A stretch of 21,289 nt of DNA from an uncultured Collinsella sp. (lineage in GTDB: Bacteria; Actinomycetota; Coriobacteriia; Coriobacteriales; Coriobacteriaceae): contig CABUBY010000018.1 of the NCBI GenBank assembly GCA_902489955.1, positions 1 through 21,289 of the forward strand, read 5' to 3'. A model generated the notes under the pieces. That model saw nothing but the letters and a program-made list of their open reading frames with translations. It did no database searches and had not been told where the DNA came from. The translations under genes were made by a program, and so were the position numbers. Each line of letters starts with the position of its first letter. The first letter of the stretch is position 1. Shown here in pieces: positions 13,912 through 21,289 of the stretch.

Positions 13912-14239
13912 TATTTCTTTATAAACTATTTCTCTATTAATTGGTTTCACCAAACTGGGTATTACACAAGCTTCTGAGCAGGCTTTTTATCAAATAATTC
14001 AAAGCTACCGAATCATCAAAATGGTGAAATTATTTACCCAAAAGAGGGAAGCACATCACCAAAATGGAACCGACTAACAGCTGTTGAAAACTTTTATCCC
14101 CAAAATGGTGATTTCCTGTTTTCAGTGGAAAACTCGGGAAGTCATAATATTTACTTACCAGATTTACAAACGAAAGCGGTTCTTAGTCCCAAAACCAGAA
14201 CAGGTCAGAAGCAAAAATAACTCCTGACCTGCGATTTTC
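13912..14239. other. AT-rich right arm of element 1 with CCAAAATGG repeats
   Basis: This stretch has no gene. A motif near CCAAAATGGTGA recurs in both orientations: CACCAAACTGG at about 13949, TCAAAATGGTGA at about 14016, CACCAAAATGG at 14057-14067 and CCAAAATGGTGA at 14100-14111. The sites lie within 300 bp of the attachment core, where integrases bind arm sites, so arm-type sites are the first guess; an iteron-type origin or repressor sites are alternatives. Confidence 0.5.
14201..14231 (-). terminator. Element-borne terminator next to the attachment site
   Basis: CAGGTCAG (14201-14208) pairs perfectly with 14224-14231. Read on the minus strand, it begins nine bases after the CCA of the tRNA-end copy at 14240-14285 and is followed by TTCTGGTTTTGG. 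It probably replaces, after integration, the tRNA terminator that stays at 122-150. Confidence 0.55.
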
Positions 14240-14285
14240 CTGGTGCCCCCGGGCGGATTCGAACCGTCGACACCCGCTTTAGGAG
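14240..14285 (-). repeat. Element 1/element 2 junction att site
   Basis: This is an exact copy of 160-205, the tRNA-Arg(CCU) 3' end read on the minus strand. It ends element 1 and starts element 2: what follows at 14286 is not tRNA, and a second integrase begins 236 bp further on. A third copy and the intact tRNA are expected beyond the window, at the far end of element 2. Confidence 0.85.
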
Positions 14286-14521
14286 GTCATGGTCATTTAC
14301 CTTACCTGGGCAAATGCAATTTTGCCCTATTATATATATTCGCAGGTAGATTAGCTGTTTTTGAGTTTCTGCTGGTTCTTATTAGAATTCTATTTCACCT
14401 CTTTTTCACCCCTAGCAGTTGCGTTTACGGCTTGCAGGGGTGAAAAGTTTACGTTAGGCTCGGGGCCGAGGCCCTCAAAGCCCCGGCCCCGAGCCTAACG
14501 TAATCCCCTTGGAGGACACTT
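14286..14521. promoter_or_regulatory. Left arm of element 2 with inverted repeats before integrase
   Basis: Three structures: GGGCAAA/TTTGCCC (14308-14314, 14321-14327) followed by an AT run; an 11-bp perfect repeat TTTTCACCCCT (14403-14413) with its complement at 14436-14446; and a perfect 18-bp stem (14451-14468 with 14484-14501) around 15 bases. The last one ends ten bases before the GGAGG of the integrase. It could be a terminator or roadblock against read-through from the host side, or a protein-binding site. Confidence 0.6.
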
Positions 14522-15820
14522 TTGGAAACCAGAATCAAACCAACCGCAAAGGGAACATCTGAACCCATCAAGGGAAAGCCCGGCTCATTCAAGATTTACT
14601 TCTCTCTTGGGAGAGACCCGAACTCCGGAAAGAACGGCAGCAAAGTTAAGTATCTCAAAACACCCAAGAGGACCATCCATTGCAAGAGCAAGAACCCGAA
14701 GAACTGGCCTAGCGAAGTCGCAAACGCTCTCAACGAGTACCGCGAGGAACTTGAGAGCTATGAACCATCTAGGGATGCTCCGAGCACCGTAGCGGCATAT
14801 GCCGAATCCTTCCACGTGCTCCGAGAGAGCTCATTCGGCTCCCCTCTCTCATATGAGCGAGAGGGATACGACGTGCGACACATACGCGAACTGTTCGAAG
14901 ACGTGCCCCTAGCCGACCTGAGGCCCGACGATGTTAAACGCGCCTACGCTGAGGCCCGTTCAAATGGAAGGTTCACCGACGCCGAGATTCGTCGCATTCA
15001 CGTCAAGCTTAAGCAGGTCATGCAAGATGCCCTTGAGAACGAACTGATTGGCCGCAATCCTTGCATCGGCATAAAGCTGCCGAAACCGGACCTGCGAGCA
15101 CGAAACTTTCTCCCTCCCGATGAGCTCCCAAGATTCACTGAGTGCTTGCTTTCCGAGCCGATGGGGCCCATGACCGTCTGCACCATGCTTATATTTCACC
15201 TTGGGCTGAGGAAAGGCGAGGCTTTAGGGCTCAGCTGGCTCGATTACGACCCCGAAGCCATGGAGCTCCGAATCGTCCGGCAGTACACCAGCGACAAGAC
15301 CTTGAGGCCCCCGAAATCGGAGATGAGCAGGCGCATTCTCTCCATAGACAAAGCTCTGGCCGAGTATTTAGACAAGTGGAAGATTATGCAGTGCGACATA
15401 TTCAGACGTCGCGGGTTGGAACAAAAGGATACCGACCCCATCGTCCACGCATTCAGCGCTGGAAAGGATGCCGACGGTTTCCGCAGCATAAGCGTCACCA
15501 GACCAAGCGGGCACAACTACTCTCGATGGTTTAGGGACTTCTGCGTCGATAACGGCTATGGGACTTATAGCGATGTGACGAAGCAGTTCATGCGAGACGG
15601 CAAGCTTCATACGCGCGGCACTGGTTACTCAGGACTTGTTCCCCATGGCCTCCGTCACACCGCCGCGACCGCTCTCGTGGCGAGCAACGTCGATTTAAAG
15701 ACCGTTCAGGCGCGAATGGGCCATGCCTCCGCAAGCACAACGGCTAATTTCTACACCCATGCAATCAGGGCCAATGACCGAAACGCAGCAGATGTCTTTG
15801 AATTGCTGTCATCTAAGTAA
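14522..15820 (+). CDS. int: Site-specific tyrosine recombinase (integrase) of element 2
   Basis: 432-residue tyrosine integrase, homologous along its length to the one at 398-1645 and using the same tRNA-end site. Catalytic residues: R230 in LGLRKGE, candidate K265, H375 and R378 in HGLRH, H401 in MGHAS and Y411. The N-terminal arm-binding part is longer than in the homologue (extra SKVKYLKTPKR region). The start is TTG at 14522, with GGAGG six bases upstream; no in-frame ATG lies near. The rare start codon and the 18-bp hairpin just before it suggest low, controlled expression. The element is 5'-proximal to the tRNA end in the same orientation as element 1, which makes the tandem array. Confidence 0.95.
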   Translation: METRIKPTAKGTSEPIKGKPGSFKIYFSLGRDPNSGKNGSKVKYLKTPKRTIHCKSKNPKNWPSEVANALNEYREELESYEPSRDAPSTVAAYAESFHVLRESSFGSPLSYEREGYDVRHIRELFEDVPLADLRPDDVKRAYAEARSNGRFTDAEIRRIHVKLKQVMQDALENELIGRNPCIGIKLPKPDLRARNFLPPDELPRFTECLLSEPMGPMTVCTMLIFHLGLRKGEALGLSWLDYDPEAMELRIVRQYTSDKTLRPPKSEMSRRILSIDKALAEYLDKWKIMQCDIFRRRGLEQKDTDPIVHAFSAGKDADGFRSISVTRPSGHNYSRWFRDFCVDNGYGTYSDVTKQFMRDGKLHTRGTGYSGLVPHGLRHTAATALVASNVDLKTVQARMGHASASTTANFYTHAIRANDRNAADVFELLSSK

Positions 15821-15932
15821 TGGCTAGTTTACCTCGATGTTCACTATCTCTTCATACGGTGGGCTACTACTAGGGCTATGTGCGCCGTCTGATGGTATGA
15901 TGATTGCAGACAAACGATTGGAGGTGAATAAA

Positions 15933-16661
15933 ATGGTCTATAAGAAGAAGGCCGAGAAGCGTATCCGCATACCCGAAAACCTCAAGACCCCCTTCTCACA
16001 GATGGTCTCCGACGAGGCTTACCTTCGAGCGACCGATGAGTCAAAAGCCATTATCGGCCTTGTCTTTGACGAGGTGCTTCCCTCCCCGGCATTTCCGAGG
16101 GACAGGATGCTCGACGTCTACAGCGGTAGTGGTCTGTTTGCGAGCGTCTCGGACGTTCTGCGTTCGAACGTCACTGGCGCGACGGGAACCGTCGCCCACG
16201 GCGGCTATAAGCCCATTGTCGAGTTCGGTTTCGAGCTAATCCACGAGAGGCGTTGTGAGACCGCGCTCTTTACCGGCGCGATGGACATGCCACACCTTCG
16301 CCGCTGCTTTGATTCCGTCATTGACTTTATGGAGCACAAGGTTCCGCGCGATCCCTCAGACCCCTTTGTCGATTACGAGACCGACAGGGCGGTGAAGTAC
16401 GGCCGCGCCCTGATGGACGAGGCGTCCACCAACTATAACCGCGCCCCCGTTGTGGCGCTCGTGCGCTTCGCCATCGAGTATTTTGACGAAATCGGCCAGC
16501 TGAACGCGACATGCGCCTATCTCGCCGACGCCTTCTCCGCGCTCGAAGAGAGCGTCACGACCTCTGCCGCAGACTGCGGCAACCAGCACGTACTCCCGGA
16601 TACCCCGGAGTTGCGTCGCAAATGGAGCAGTCTTCTTGAAGAGGTTTGTTCCGACTGGTAA
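15933..16661 (+). CDS. Hypothetical protein, cargo gene between integrase and HTH gene
   Basis: 242-residue protein I do not recognise. It begins with a basic head (MVYKKKAEKRIRIPENLK); the rest is mixed alpha/beta-like, with a helical C-terminal third (about 165-240). There is no signal peptide, membrane segment, P-loop or obvious nuclease motif. Conserved-looking features to test are YSGSG (about 63-67), HERRCE (about 104-109) and three Cys in the second half. I start at ATG 15933 because GGAGGTGAA lies five bases upstream; an earlier frame start at 15837 lacks a ribosome site. Element 1 has no gene in this slot, so it is element-specific cargo. A defence or regulatory role is possible but unsupported. 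Confidence 0.7.
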   Translation: MVYKKKAEKRIRIPENLKTPFSQMVSDEAYLRATDESKAIIGLVFDEVLPSPAFPRDRMLDVYSGSGLFASVSDVLRSNVTGATGTVAHGGYKPIVEFGFELIHERRCETALFTGAMDMPHLRRCFDSVIDFMEHKVPRDPSDPFVDYETDRAVKYGRALMDEASTNYNRAPVVALVRFAIEYFDEIGQLNATCAYLADAFSALEESVTTSAADCGNQHVLPDTPELRRKWSSLLEEVCSDW

Positions 16662-16740
16662 TAAAAAACGGCACCCGACTCCCCTCTCTTAGTCGCCAAA
16701 CCTCGAAGAGGAGCCGAGCACCCCAAACAAGGAGTTTATC

Positions 16741-16983
16741 ATGCATCTTGCAGATGACCCCAAGGTTGACGCCATTTCCGCAGGCATCAACCTTCGCCGC
16801 ACTGGCACCAAGCGTATCTTGAGCCGTCTTGATGTTCAGATTCTCATCGGCATTGGCCAGTCAAGTGCCATCCGGCTCATGAAGTCGACTCATCATTGCT
16901 TCCGCATCGCCAACCAGTATTTTGTCATGGAGGAAGACCTCTACGACTACTTCAAAAAGCTCGCTGAAGAGGCGAGCGAGTGA
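16741..16983 (+). CDS. Small excisionase-like helix-turn-helix protein, element 2
   Basis: 80-residue homologue of the element 1 protein at 1864-2109. An HTH (about 26-55: RILSRLDVQILIGIGQSSAI, then RLMKSTHH) is followed by FRIANQYFVMEEDLYDYFKKLAEEA. ATG 16741 has AAGGAG nine bases upstream. It heads a tightly packed operon: its TGA overlaps the next ATG as TGATG. Unlike element 1, it is linked to a helicase-like gene and the transfer genes, so it may act as excisionase and as operon regulator. The role is inferred from fold, size and homologue position. Confidence 0.65.
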   Translation: MHLADDPKVDAISAGINLRRTGTKRILSRLDVQILIGIGQSSAIRLMKSTHHCFRIANQYFVMEEDLYDYFKKLAEEASE

Positions 16984-17879
16984 TGCAGTGCCCGACCTCC
17001 AACCTCCTCGTTTTCGAATCCGATAAGCTCGACGAGCATATAAGCGCCCTTGAGGGCGACCAGCCCGTCGCCCACTTTGGCCTCAAGGCCCTCAACGACG
17101 TTCTCGGTGGCGTTTACCCCGGACTGAATTACGCCATCGGCACCGCACCCGGCAAGGGCAAGACGACCCTGGCCTTGCAGGAGGCCGACAAGCTCGCGGA
17201 CGACGGGCACCCGGTCGTCTACGTCTCCGCCGAGCTCCCCGCGCACAAGCTCTTGGAAAAGAGCCTTACGCGGCTCAGCGGCACCGAGCTTGCCCTCTCC
17301 GAGGTCGCAGATGCGGCGGCGGAGAGCCACCCCAAGCACGTGGCCTTCGAAAACGCACTCGGCATGTACCGCGACCGCATCGCCCCCAATCTCTGCATCA
17401 CCGGTCCGCTGAACACCGTCGAGCTCTCGAACCTCGTCGGCCTGGTGGCACGCGAGCGCAACGAGGCCCCTATCGTCTTCGTGGATTATCTGCAGCTCCT
17501 GGCCTGCGGCACCACGGCAGACCAGCAGTTCATCGACGAGCGCCTGGCAATCACCGCATGCGTAAAGGGTTTGCGCGAAATTTCGAACCTCTATGGCTCG
17601 CCCGTCATCGCCCTGAGCTCGACCACGCGCAAGTCCTACGAGTCTGGGAAGTCGACCAAGCCAAGCCTCGGCATGTTCGGCGGTTCCTCCGCCGTCGAAT
17701 ACGGCTTCGACTCTGTGCTCTACCTCGCCGATGACAACGGTAAACCCAGCTTTCCCTATGAGCCTCCCGCAAGCGGAACTCCGCTCAAGCTCATTGCCCT
17801 CAAGAACCGTTACGGAATGTTGGCCGAGGCGCGGCTCGATTTCGACGGGGCCCATGCCACCTTCCTCGATAGGGATTAG
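16983..17879 (+). CDS. DnaB-like helicase-domain ATPase
   Basis: 298-residue RecA/DnaB-fold ATPase. Walker A GTAPGKGKT (53-61), Walker B IVFVDYLQLL (164-173), the sensor segment VIALSSTTRKS (208-218) and LIALKNRYG (270-278, with a candidate finger residue) are those of the C-terminal motor of replicative helicases. It lacks an N-terminal primase-interaction domain, so it is the size of plasmid RepA/DnaB-type helicases. It probably loads onto or unwinds the excised circular element for autonomous or post-transfer replication. ATG 16983 overlaps the upstream stop as TGATG; a GTG three bases before is less likely. It ends three bases before mobC. No equivalent is seen in element 1. Confidence 0.82.
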   Translation: MQCPTSNLLVFESDKLDEHISALEGDQPVAHFGLKALNDVLGGVYPGLNYAIGTAPGKGKTTLALQEADKLADDGHPVVYVSAELPAHKLLEKSLTRLSGTELALSEVADAAAESHPKHVAFENALGMYRDRIAPNLCITGPLNTVELSNLVGLVARERNEAPIVFVDYLQLLACGTTADQQFIDERLAITACVKGLREISNLYGSPVIALSSTTRKSYESGKSTKPSLGMFGGSSAVEYGFDSVLYLADDNGKPSFPYEPPASGTPLKLIALKNRYGMLAEARLDFDGAHATFLDRD

Positions 17880-17882
17880 GCG

Positions 17883-18233
17883 ATGCGCGGCAATAGCAGG
17901 ACCGCACATATAAACGTCAGGATGACCGATGAGGAGCGGGTCGCAATCGTGGCCCGCTCCTCCTCTTTCGGCATGCCCCCATCGACGTTCATGCGCGAGG
18001 CCGCGCTCAATCTCAGAGAGAAACCGGTCAAGATCGCCGACGAGTCGACCCTCCGGCAGATGCTCACCGAGATGAAGCGGCAGGGAAACAACCTTAACCA
18101 GGCCCAACGGGCCATTAACAAATACGGGGTCGACGGACAGACGGCACATCGGCTCTCGGAGGCCTTAAATCTCATAGCCCGCACGACCTCTCAACTCTCG
18201 GACCTTCTGTCAAAAACAAAGGAACAACCATGA
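17883..18233 (+). CDS. mobC: MobC-like relaxosome accessory protein
   Basis: 116-residue protein. The N-terminal ribbon-helix-helix-like unit (about 8-42, AHINVRMTDEERVAIVARSS...) is followed by the MobC signature KRQGNNLNQAQRAINKYG (about 65-82). It should bind the transfer origin and assist the relaxase encoded two genes later. The homologue at 8174-8716 has two copies of the N-terminal unit. ATG 17883 starts three bases after the helicase stop, and its TGA overlaps the next gene as ATGA. Strong coupling suggests one transcript from the HTH gene on. Confidence 0.82.
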   Translation: MRGNSRTAHINVRMTDEERVAIVARSSSFGMPPSTFMREAALNLREKPVKIADESTLRQMLTEMKRQGNNLNQAQRAINKYGVDGQTAHRLSEALNLIARTTSQLSDLLSKTKEQP

Positions 18234-20146
18234 AGACAAAGATACTCACGGCGCTCGTCACCTCAATTGTCCTCGCCGCGCTCGCCTGCCCGGTGCTCGC
18301 CTCCCCCATAGACCGCCTCGTCGCGGGGCTCCCGCTCGACGCGTCGTTCCTCCCCTCGGCGCTCGACGCAGCCACGGTTCTCGGCTGGTGGCTCTCGGGC
18401 TCATTCACCGCCTGCCCGGCGGGCACCGCCCTCACCCTCCTCCTCTCGCTCTGCGCATGCTCGCTCATCGCCTACTCAAGCGCCCTCAACGCGAGGGGCG
18501 AGGACGGCGGTGTGCTCGGGGACGCGCACGTGAAGACTGGCCGGGAGGTCGTGAGGGGCTCCGTCACATGGGATGGCTCGGCCAACCCCTCGTCGCGCGG
18601 GTTCGTCTACGGGTTCACCAAGCGGCGCGGCAAGCCCTGTTATCTCTTCGAGCCCAAGAAGATGATTTTCGTTTCCGGGGCCACTGGGTCAGGCAAGAGC
18701 CGCTTCCTCTACCTCCCCTCTATCGATTTGCTCTCGTACGGCGACGGCTCAAACGGCTCCGAGCCCGCGACCCTCGTCGTCTCCGACGTGAAGAATGAGC
18801 TCGTAGAGCTCACGGGCGACGAGCTGGCCCGTCGCGGCTACCGCGTCCTCCTGCTCGACACGCAGCATCCCTATCGCGGCCAGAGGTTCAACCCGCTCAG
18901 GCAGGTGCTCGACCTCCACGCCGAGGGCCGGGACCAGGAGGCCGAGCAGGCGGCAGACGCCATCGCTGAGCTCGTGGTACAAGACGACGAGAAGGGCAAG
19001 GGCTCGCACTGGACCGCGTCCGCGCGGGGGCTCCTGTCCGCCCTCGTCCTGCTGGTCTCCATGTCCGACGAGTGCCCCGAGGAGTCCAAGCACCTGGCGA
19101 CCGTCTGCGAGGTGCTGGACCGTGGCACCGAGGCCGAGGACGACGACCCGGCCGAACCATTGAAGTCCGTCTTTCGCGCCCTGCCGAGCGGGCACCCCGC
19201 GAAGAACAGGGCCTCGCAGTTCGTCTCCTCGGGCGGCAACGAGCTCAGGAGTATCCTCTCGACGCTCAAGGTGGCGCTCCGCCCGTTCTCGTCAGCCCCG
19301 GTCGCATGGATGACGTCCGGGTCCGACATCGACCCGCGTTCGGTCCTTGAGAACAAGAGCGCCGTGTTCCTCCACGTGCTCGATGAGGGCTCGCCCTACA
19401 ACTGCATAGCGGCGATATTCCTCTCGCAGCTCTGGGCGTCCGTCCAGGCCGCCGCCGACTCCAACGGCGGCAGGCTCCCCCGCCCCGTACAGATACTCGG
19501 CGACGAGTGGGGCAACCTCCCCCGCATCGAGTGCCTGCCCGCCCTCCTTTCACTTGGAAGGGCGTTCCAGATTTACTGGACGGGGGCAACGCAGGATATA
19601 TCCCAACTTAATAAATACGGTGAGCGAGACGGGCGCAGGAAGATTCTCGCGAACTGCGGCGTCAAGGTCGCCATGAAGCTCGCCGAGGAGGAGGACCGCC
19701 GGTACTTCACCGAGCTCATAGGCAAGACCACCCGCCACACGCAGGGCACGAGCAGTAGCAAGGCGGCGTCGGGCTCGTCGGCCTCGACCTCCTACAGCGA
19801 GAGCGCCGACGATGTGGTGCACGCATGGGAGTGGCGCGACATGGCCCCGGACCGGGACGGGATAGTCGTCGTGAAACACGCGGACAACGGAATGCCCACC
19901 GAGCGAGCCGGGGTCTTCCGCTCACCCGTCACCGATTGCACTAAGACACCCACGAAGGAGCACTTCGACCTCGGGACTCCGGAGCACGAGACGGAGAAGC
20001 GCCGCGCTTATCAGAGGCGGCTGGACGAGGCCGCAGCCGGGAAGATGGGCGAGCGCGTCATCCCCTGGTGCCTCGAATGGCCCGAGTCGAAGAAGAAGGC
20101 GCAGGCCGAGCCGACCGGCAAATTCAGCGGCCTCTCGCTCGACTAG
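18230..20146 (+). CDS. virD4: VirD4/TraG-type coupling protein ATPase
   Basis: 638-residue type IV coupling protein: an inner-membrane ATPase that hands the relaxase-DNA complex to a type IV secretion channel. Two N-terminal membrane stretches (about 5-24 and 48-82) precede the motor domain with Walker A GATGSGKSR (150-158) and Walker B ILGDEWGN (422-429). QDISQL is also present, and a Ser-rich loop (TSSSKAASGSSASTSYS) lies near the C-terminus. The start overlaps the mobC stop as ATGA. The relaxase follows ten bases after the stop. No secretion-channel genes are in the window, so the element probably borrows a channel or has one beyond the window. Confidence 0.9.
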   Translation: MKTKILTALVTSIVLAALACPVLASPIDRLVAGLPLDASFLPSALDAATVLGWWLSGSFTACPAGTALTLLLSLCACSLIAYSSALNARGEDGGVLGDAHVKTGREVVRGSVTWDGSANPSSRGFVYGFTKRRGKPCYLFEPKKMIFVSGATGSGKSRFLYLPSIDLLSYGDGSNGSEPATLVVSDVKNELVELTGDELARRGYRVLLLDTQHPYRGQRFNPLRQVLDLHAEGRDQEAEQAADAIAELVVQDDEKGKGSHWTASARGLLSALVLLVSMSDECPEESKHLATVCEVLDRGTEAEDDDPAEPLKSVFRALPSGHPAKNRASQFVSSGGNELRSILSTLKVALRPFSSAPVAWMTSGSDIDPRSVLENKSAVFLHVLDEGSPYNCIAAIFLSQLWASVQAAADSNGGRLPRPVQILGDEWGNLPRIECLPALLSLGRAFQIYWTGATQDISQLNKYGERDGRRKILANCGVKVAMKLAEEEDRRYFTELIGKTTRHTQGTSSSKAASGSSASTSYSESADDVVHAWEWRDMAPDRDGIVVVKHADNGMPTERAGVFRSPVTDCTKTPTKEHFDLGTPEHETEKRRAYQRRLDEAAAGKMGERVIPWCLEWPESKKKAQAEPTGKFSGLSLD

Positions 20147-20155
20147 GGAGGGCCC

Positions 20156-21094
20156 ATGACGGCAATCAAGCAGACGAGCGTTTGCAGCGAGGGGCACCTC
20201 TCCCGGCTCAGGGACTACCTCTCATGGGACAGGGACAAGGCGCTCGCGCACGACACCCAGAACATCATCGACGAAGACCGCTGGTTCCAGGAAATGACGG
20301 ACACGAGGAGGGCCATGGGCCACGACAGGCCAGGGAAGGCGGGGGCCAAGTGCACCTACATGCAGCACCAGATACTCGGTTTCCTCCCCGACGAGTGCGA
20401 CCTCAACGGCGGAAAGATGACGCCTGAAATGTGCATGAAATACGCTCGGGCCTATGTGGCCGAGCGCTATCCGAACCAGGAGGTCGTGATGGTGCTTCAC
20501 CGCGAGCGCTGCCGCGCGGACAGCACCGACCGCTATGCCGTGCACCTCGGCATCAACCGCAGCGACCTTGAGACGGGCAGAAGGCTCGACGAGGGCCCCG
20601 CACGCAAGGCCGCAACCGCGAGGGTGAAGACCGTCCGCGCCTTGGACGAGAAGTATGGGCTCAGGCAGCTTGAGCGCGGCAAGGCCAACTCGCGCGTCCA
20701 CGCGAGACAGCCGGGCAGGGAGGAACGCGACATGGCCCGCAAGGGGCAGGCCGAGCGCTCCGAGAACGCCCGCGTCCGCGTGGCGGTCGCCCGTCGCGTC
20801 GAGGAGGTCGGACGAATGAGGGACTGCCCCGACCGCATGGCCGAGCTCGACCGGCGGCTCAGGCGAGACGGCATCGAGCTCGCGAGGTCGAAGGGCGGGA
20901 GCCTCCAGTACCGCTTCTTCTCGAAGGCCCTCGGGGCCGTGCGGAAGGTCAACGGCGGCAGGCTCGGCTTCGCGGTCGACCGCTCAACCGGCCTCGTCGT
21001 CCGCTTCACGCTGCGCGGGATAGCGACGGCAATGAGGGCGTTCTGGGAACTTGAGCGCAAGTCGTGGGAGAACCAGAACGGGCGAGGGGACTGA
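20156..21094 (+). CDS. Relaxase (mobilization nuclease) of element 2
   Basis: 312-residue MOBP-like relaxase, shorter than its element 1 homologue (399). The shared N-terminal domain has Y21 (LRDYLSWD), DRWF, GAK...HQILGFLPDE, LNGGKMTPEMC, H115 (VLHRE) and RYAVHLGINRSD (H130); the last segment keeps one His of the family HxH pair. The C-terminal part is basic (many RR and RKG runs), as expected for DNA binding. ATG 20156 has GGGAGG just upstream, and it is last in the operon after the coupling protein. It should nick element 2's own transfer origin, which I would look for in the hairpin-rich DNA after 21094. Confidence 0.88.
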   Translation: MTAIKQTSVCSEGHLSRLRDYLSWDRDKALAHDTQNIIDEDRWFQEMTDTRRAMGHDRPGKAGAKCTYMQHQILGFLPDECDLNGGKMTPEMCMKYARAYVAERYPNQEVVMVLHRERCRADSTDRYAVHLGINRSDLETGRRLDEGPARKAATARVKTVRALDEKYGLRQLERGKANSRVHARQPGREERDMARKGQAERSENARVRVAVARRVEEVGRMRDCPDRMAELDRRLRRDGIELARSKGGSLQYRFFSKALGAVRKVNGGRLGFAVDRSTGLVVRFTLRGIATAMRAFWELERKSWENQNGRGD

Positions 21095-21105
21095 GCGCTT
21101 GGGCC

Positions 21106-21124
21106 GGGACGCAACAAGCGTCCC
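21106..21124 (+). terminator. Terminator after the element 2 relaxase
   Basis: GGGACGC and GCGTCCC form a perfect 7-bp stem with the loop AACAA, followed by AGCTTATTATT, 12 bases after the relaxase stop. It probably ends the long transfer operon. Confidence 0.65.
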
Positions 21125-21289
21125 AGCTTATTATTGGCGGGAGCGACTTCGGAGCGGTTCGCCCTCCGCCGCAGGCGGCAAGATGATTCCGTGCAACGGA
21201 ATCCATATCTTGCCTGCACGGAGCGAGCCGGTTGCCGAGACAACGCGAGCCCGGGCAGGTGAGCGCCGGTTGAGCCGACGCCGAGGAGA
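21125..21289. other. Hairpin-rich non-coding DNA after the transfer operon
   Basis: I see no gene. GGCAAGAT (21177-21184) pairs with 21207-21214, enclosing a perfect 8-bp inner stem GATTCCGT-GCA-ACGGAATC (21185-21203), so a 16-bp cruciform with a small CAT bulge is possible. CCGCC-GCA-GGCGG precedes it and GTTG...CAAC (about 21229-21242) follows. The style resembles the blocks beside mobC and after the XRE gene in element 1. The window ends here. Confidence 0.5.

Noticed and set aside
16947..18149. 400-residue minus-strand open frame opposite the DnaB-like and mobC genes
   Set aside because: A shadow of two well-supported plus-strand genes with clear motifs; no ribosome site or recognisable domain.

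Overview
The window looks like chromosomal DNA of a GC-rich Gram-positive bacterium, most likely a gut actinobacterium of the Coriobacteriia type (inference). The pointers are strong GGAGG ribosome sites, a surface protein ending in a sortase signal (LAQTG, hydrophobic stretch, KKRR tail), a lipobox lipoprotein and a GC-rich conjugation operon. Almost everything here is mobile DNA: two integrative elements sit head to tail in the 3' end of a tRNA gene, probably tRNA-Arg(CCU), read on the minus strand. A 46-bp stretch copying the tRNA 3' end occurs exactly twice, at 160-205 and 14240-14285. It bounds element 1 (about 14.1 kb) and starts element 2, whose right end and the intact tRNA gene lie beyond the window. 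The first 205 bases hold the native tRNA terminator, a 55-bp direct repeat of it and an inverted tRNA-like piece, which look like debris of earlier events.

Element 1 (160-14285) is a mosaic. From left to right it carries a tyrosine integrase, an excisionase-like HTH protein, a winged-helix protein, a coiled-coil protein, a minus-strand operon of three complete metallophosphoesterases with a structured leader, two very small ORFs, a small membrane protein, a minus-strand mobC-relaxase pair, a hairpin-rich non-coding block, a lipoprotein, a 1099-residue sortase-anchored coiled-coil protein with a central CAP domain, and a divergent XRE regulator. The regulator and the big surface gene share a compact operator/promoter region. 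Element 1 has a relaxase but no coupling protein, so it looks like a mobilizable element whose main cargo is cell-surface proteins and phosphoesterases.

Element 2 (14240 to beyond the end) is more streamlined, and all its genes are on the plus strand: integrase, an unrecognised 242-residue protein, an excisionase-like HTH protein, a DnaB-like ATPase, MobC, a VirD4-type coupling ATPase and a relaxase. The last five are tightly coupled. Integrase, HTH protein, MobC and relaxase are recognisable relatives of those in element 1, so the two elements share a backbone and attachment site but carry different cargo. Element 2 could supply in trans the coupling protein that element 1 lacks.

The best candidates for undescribed biology are: the three-phosphoesterase operon with its attenuator-like leader; a 41-residue hydrophobic/cationic peptide whose ribosome site is sequestered, like a type I toxin; the symmetrical XRE/adhesin switch; and dense non-coding hairpin arrays, including two stem-loops that share a 16-nt loop on different stems.
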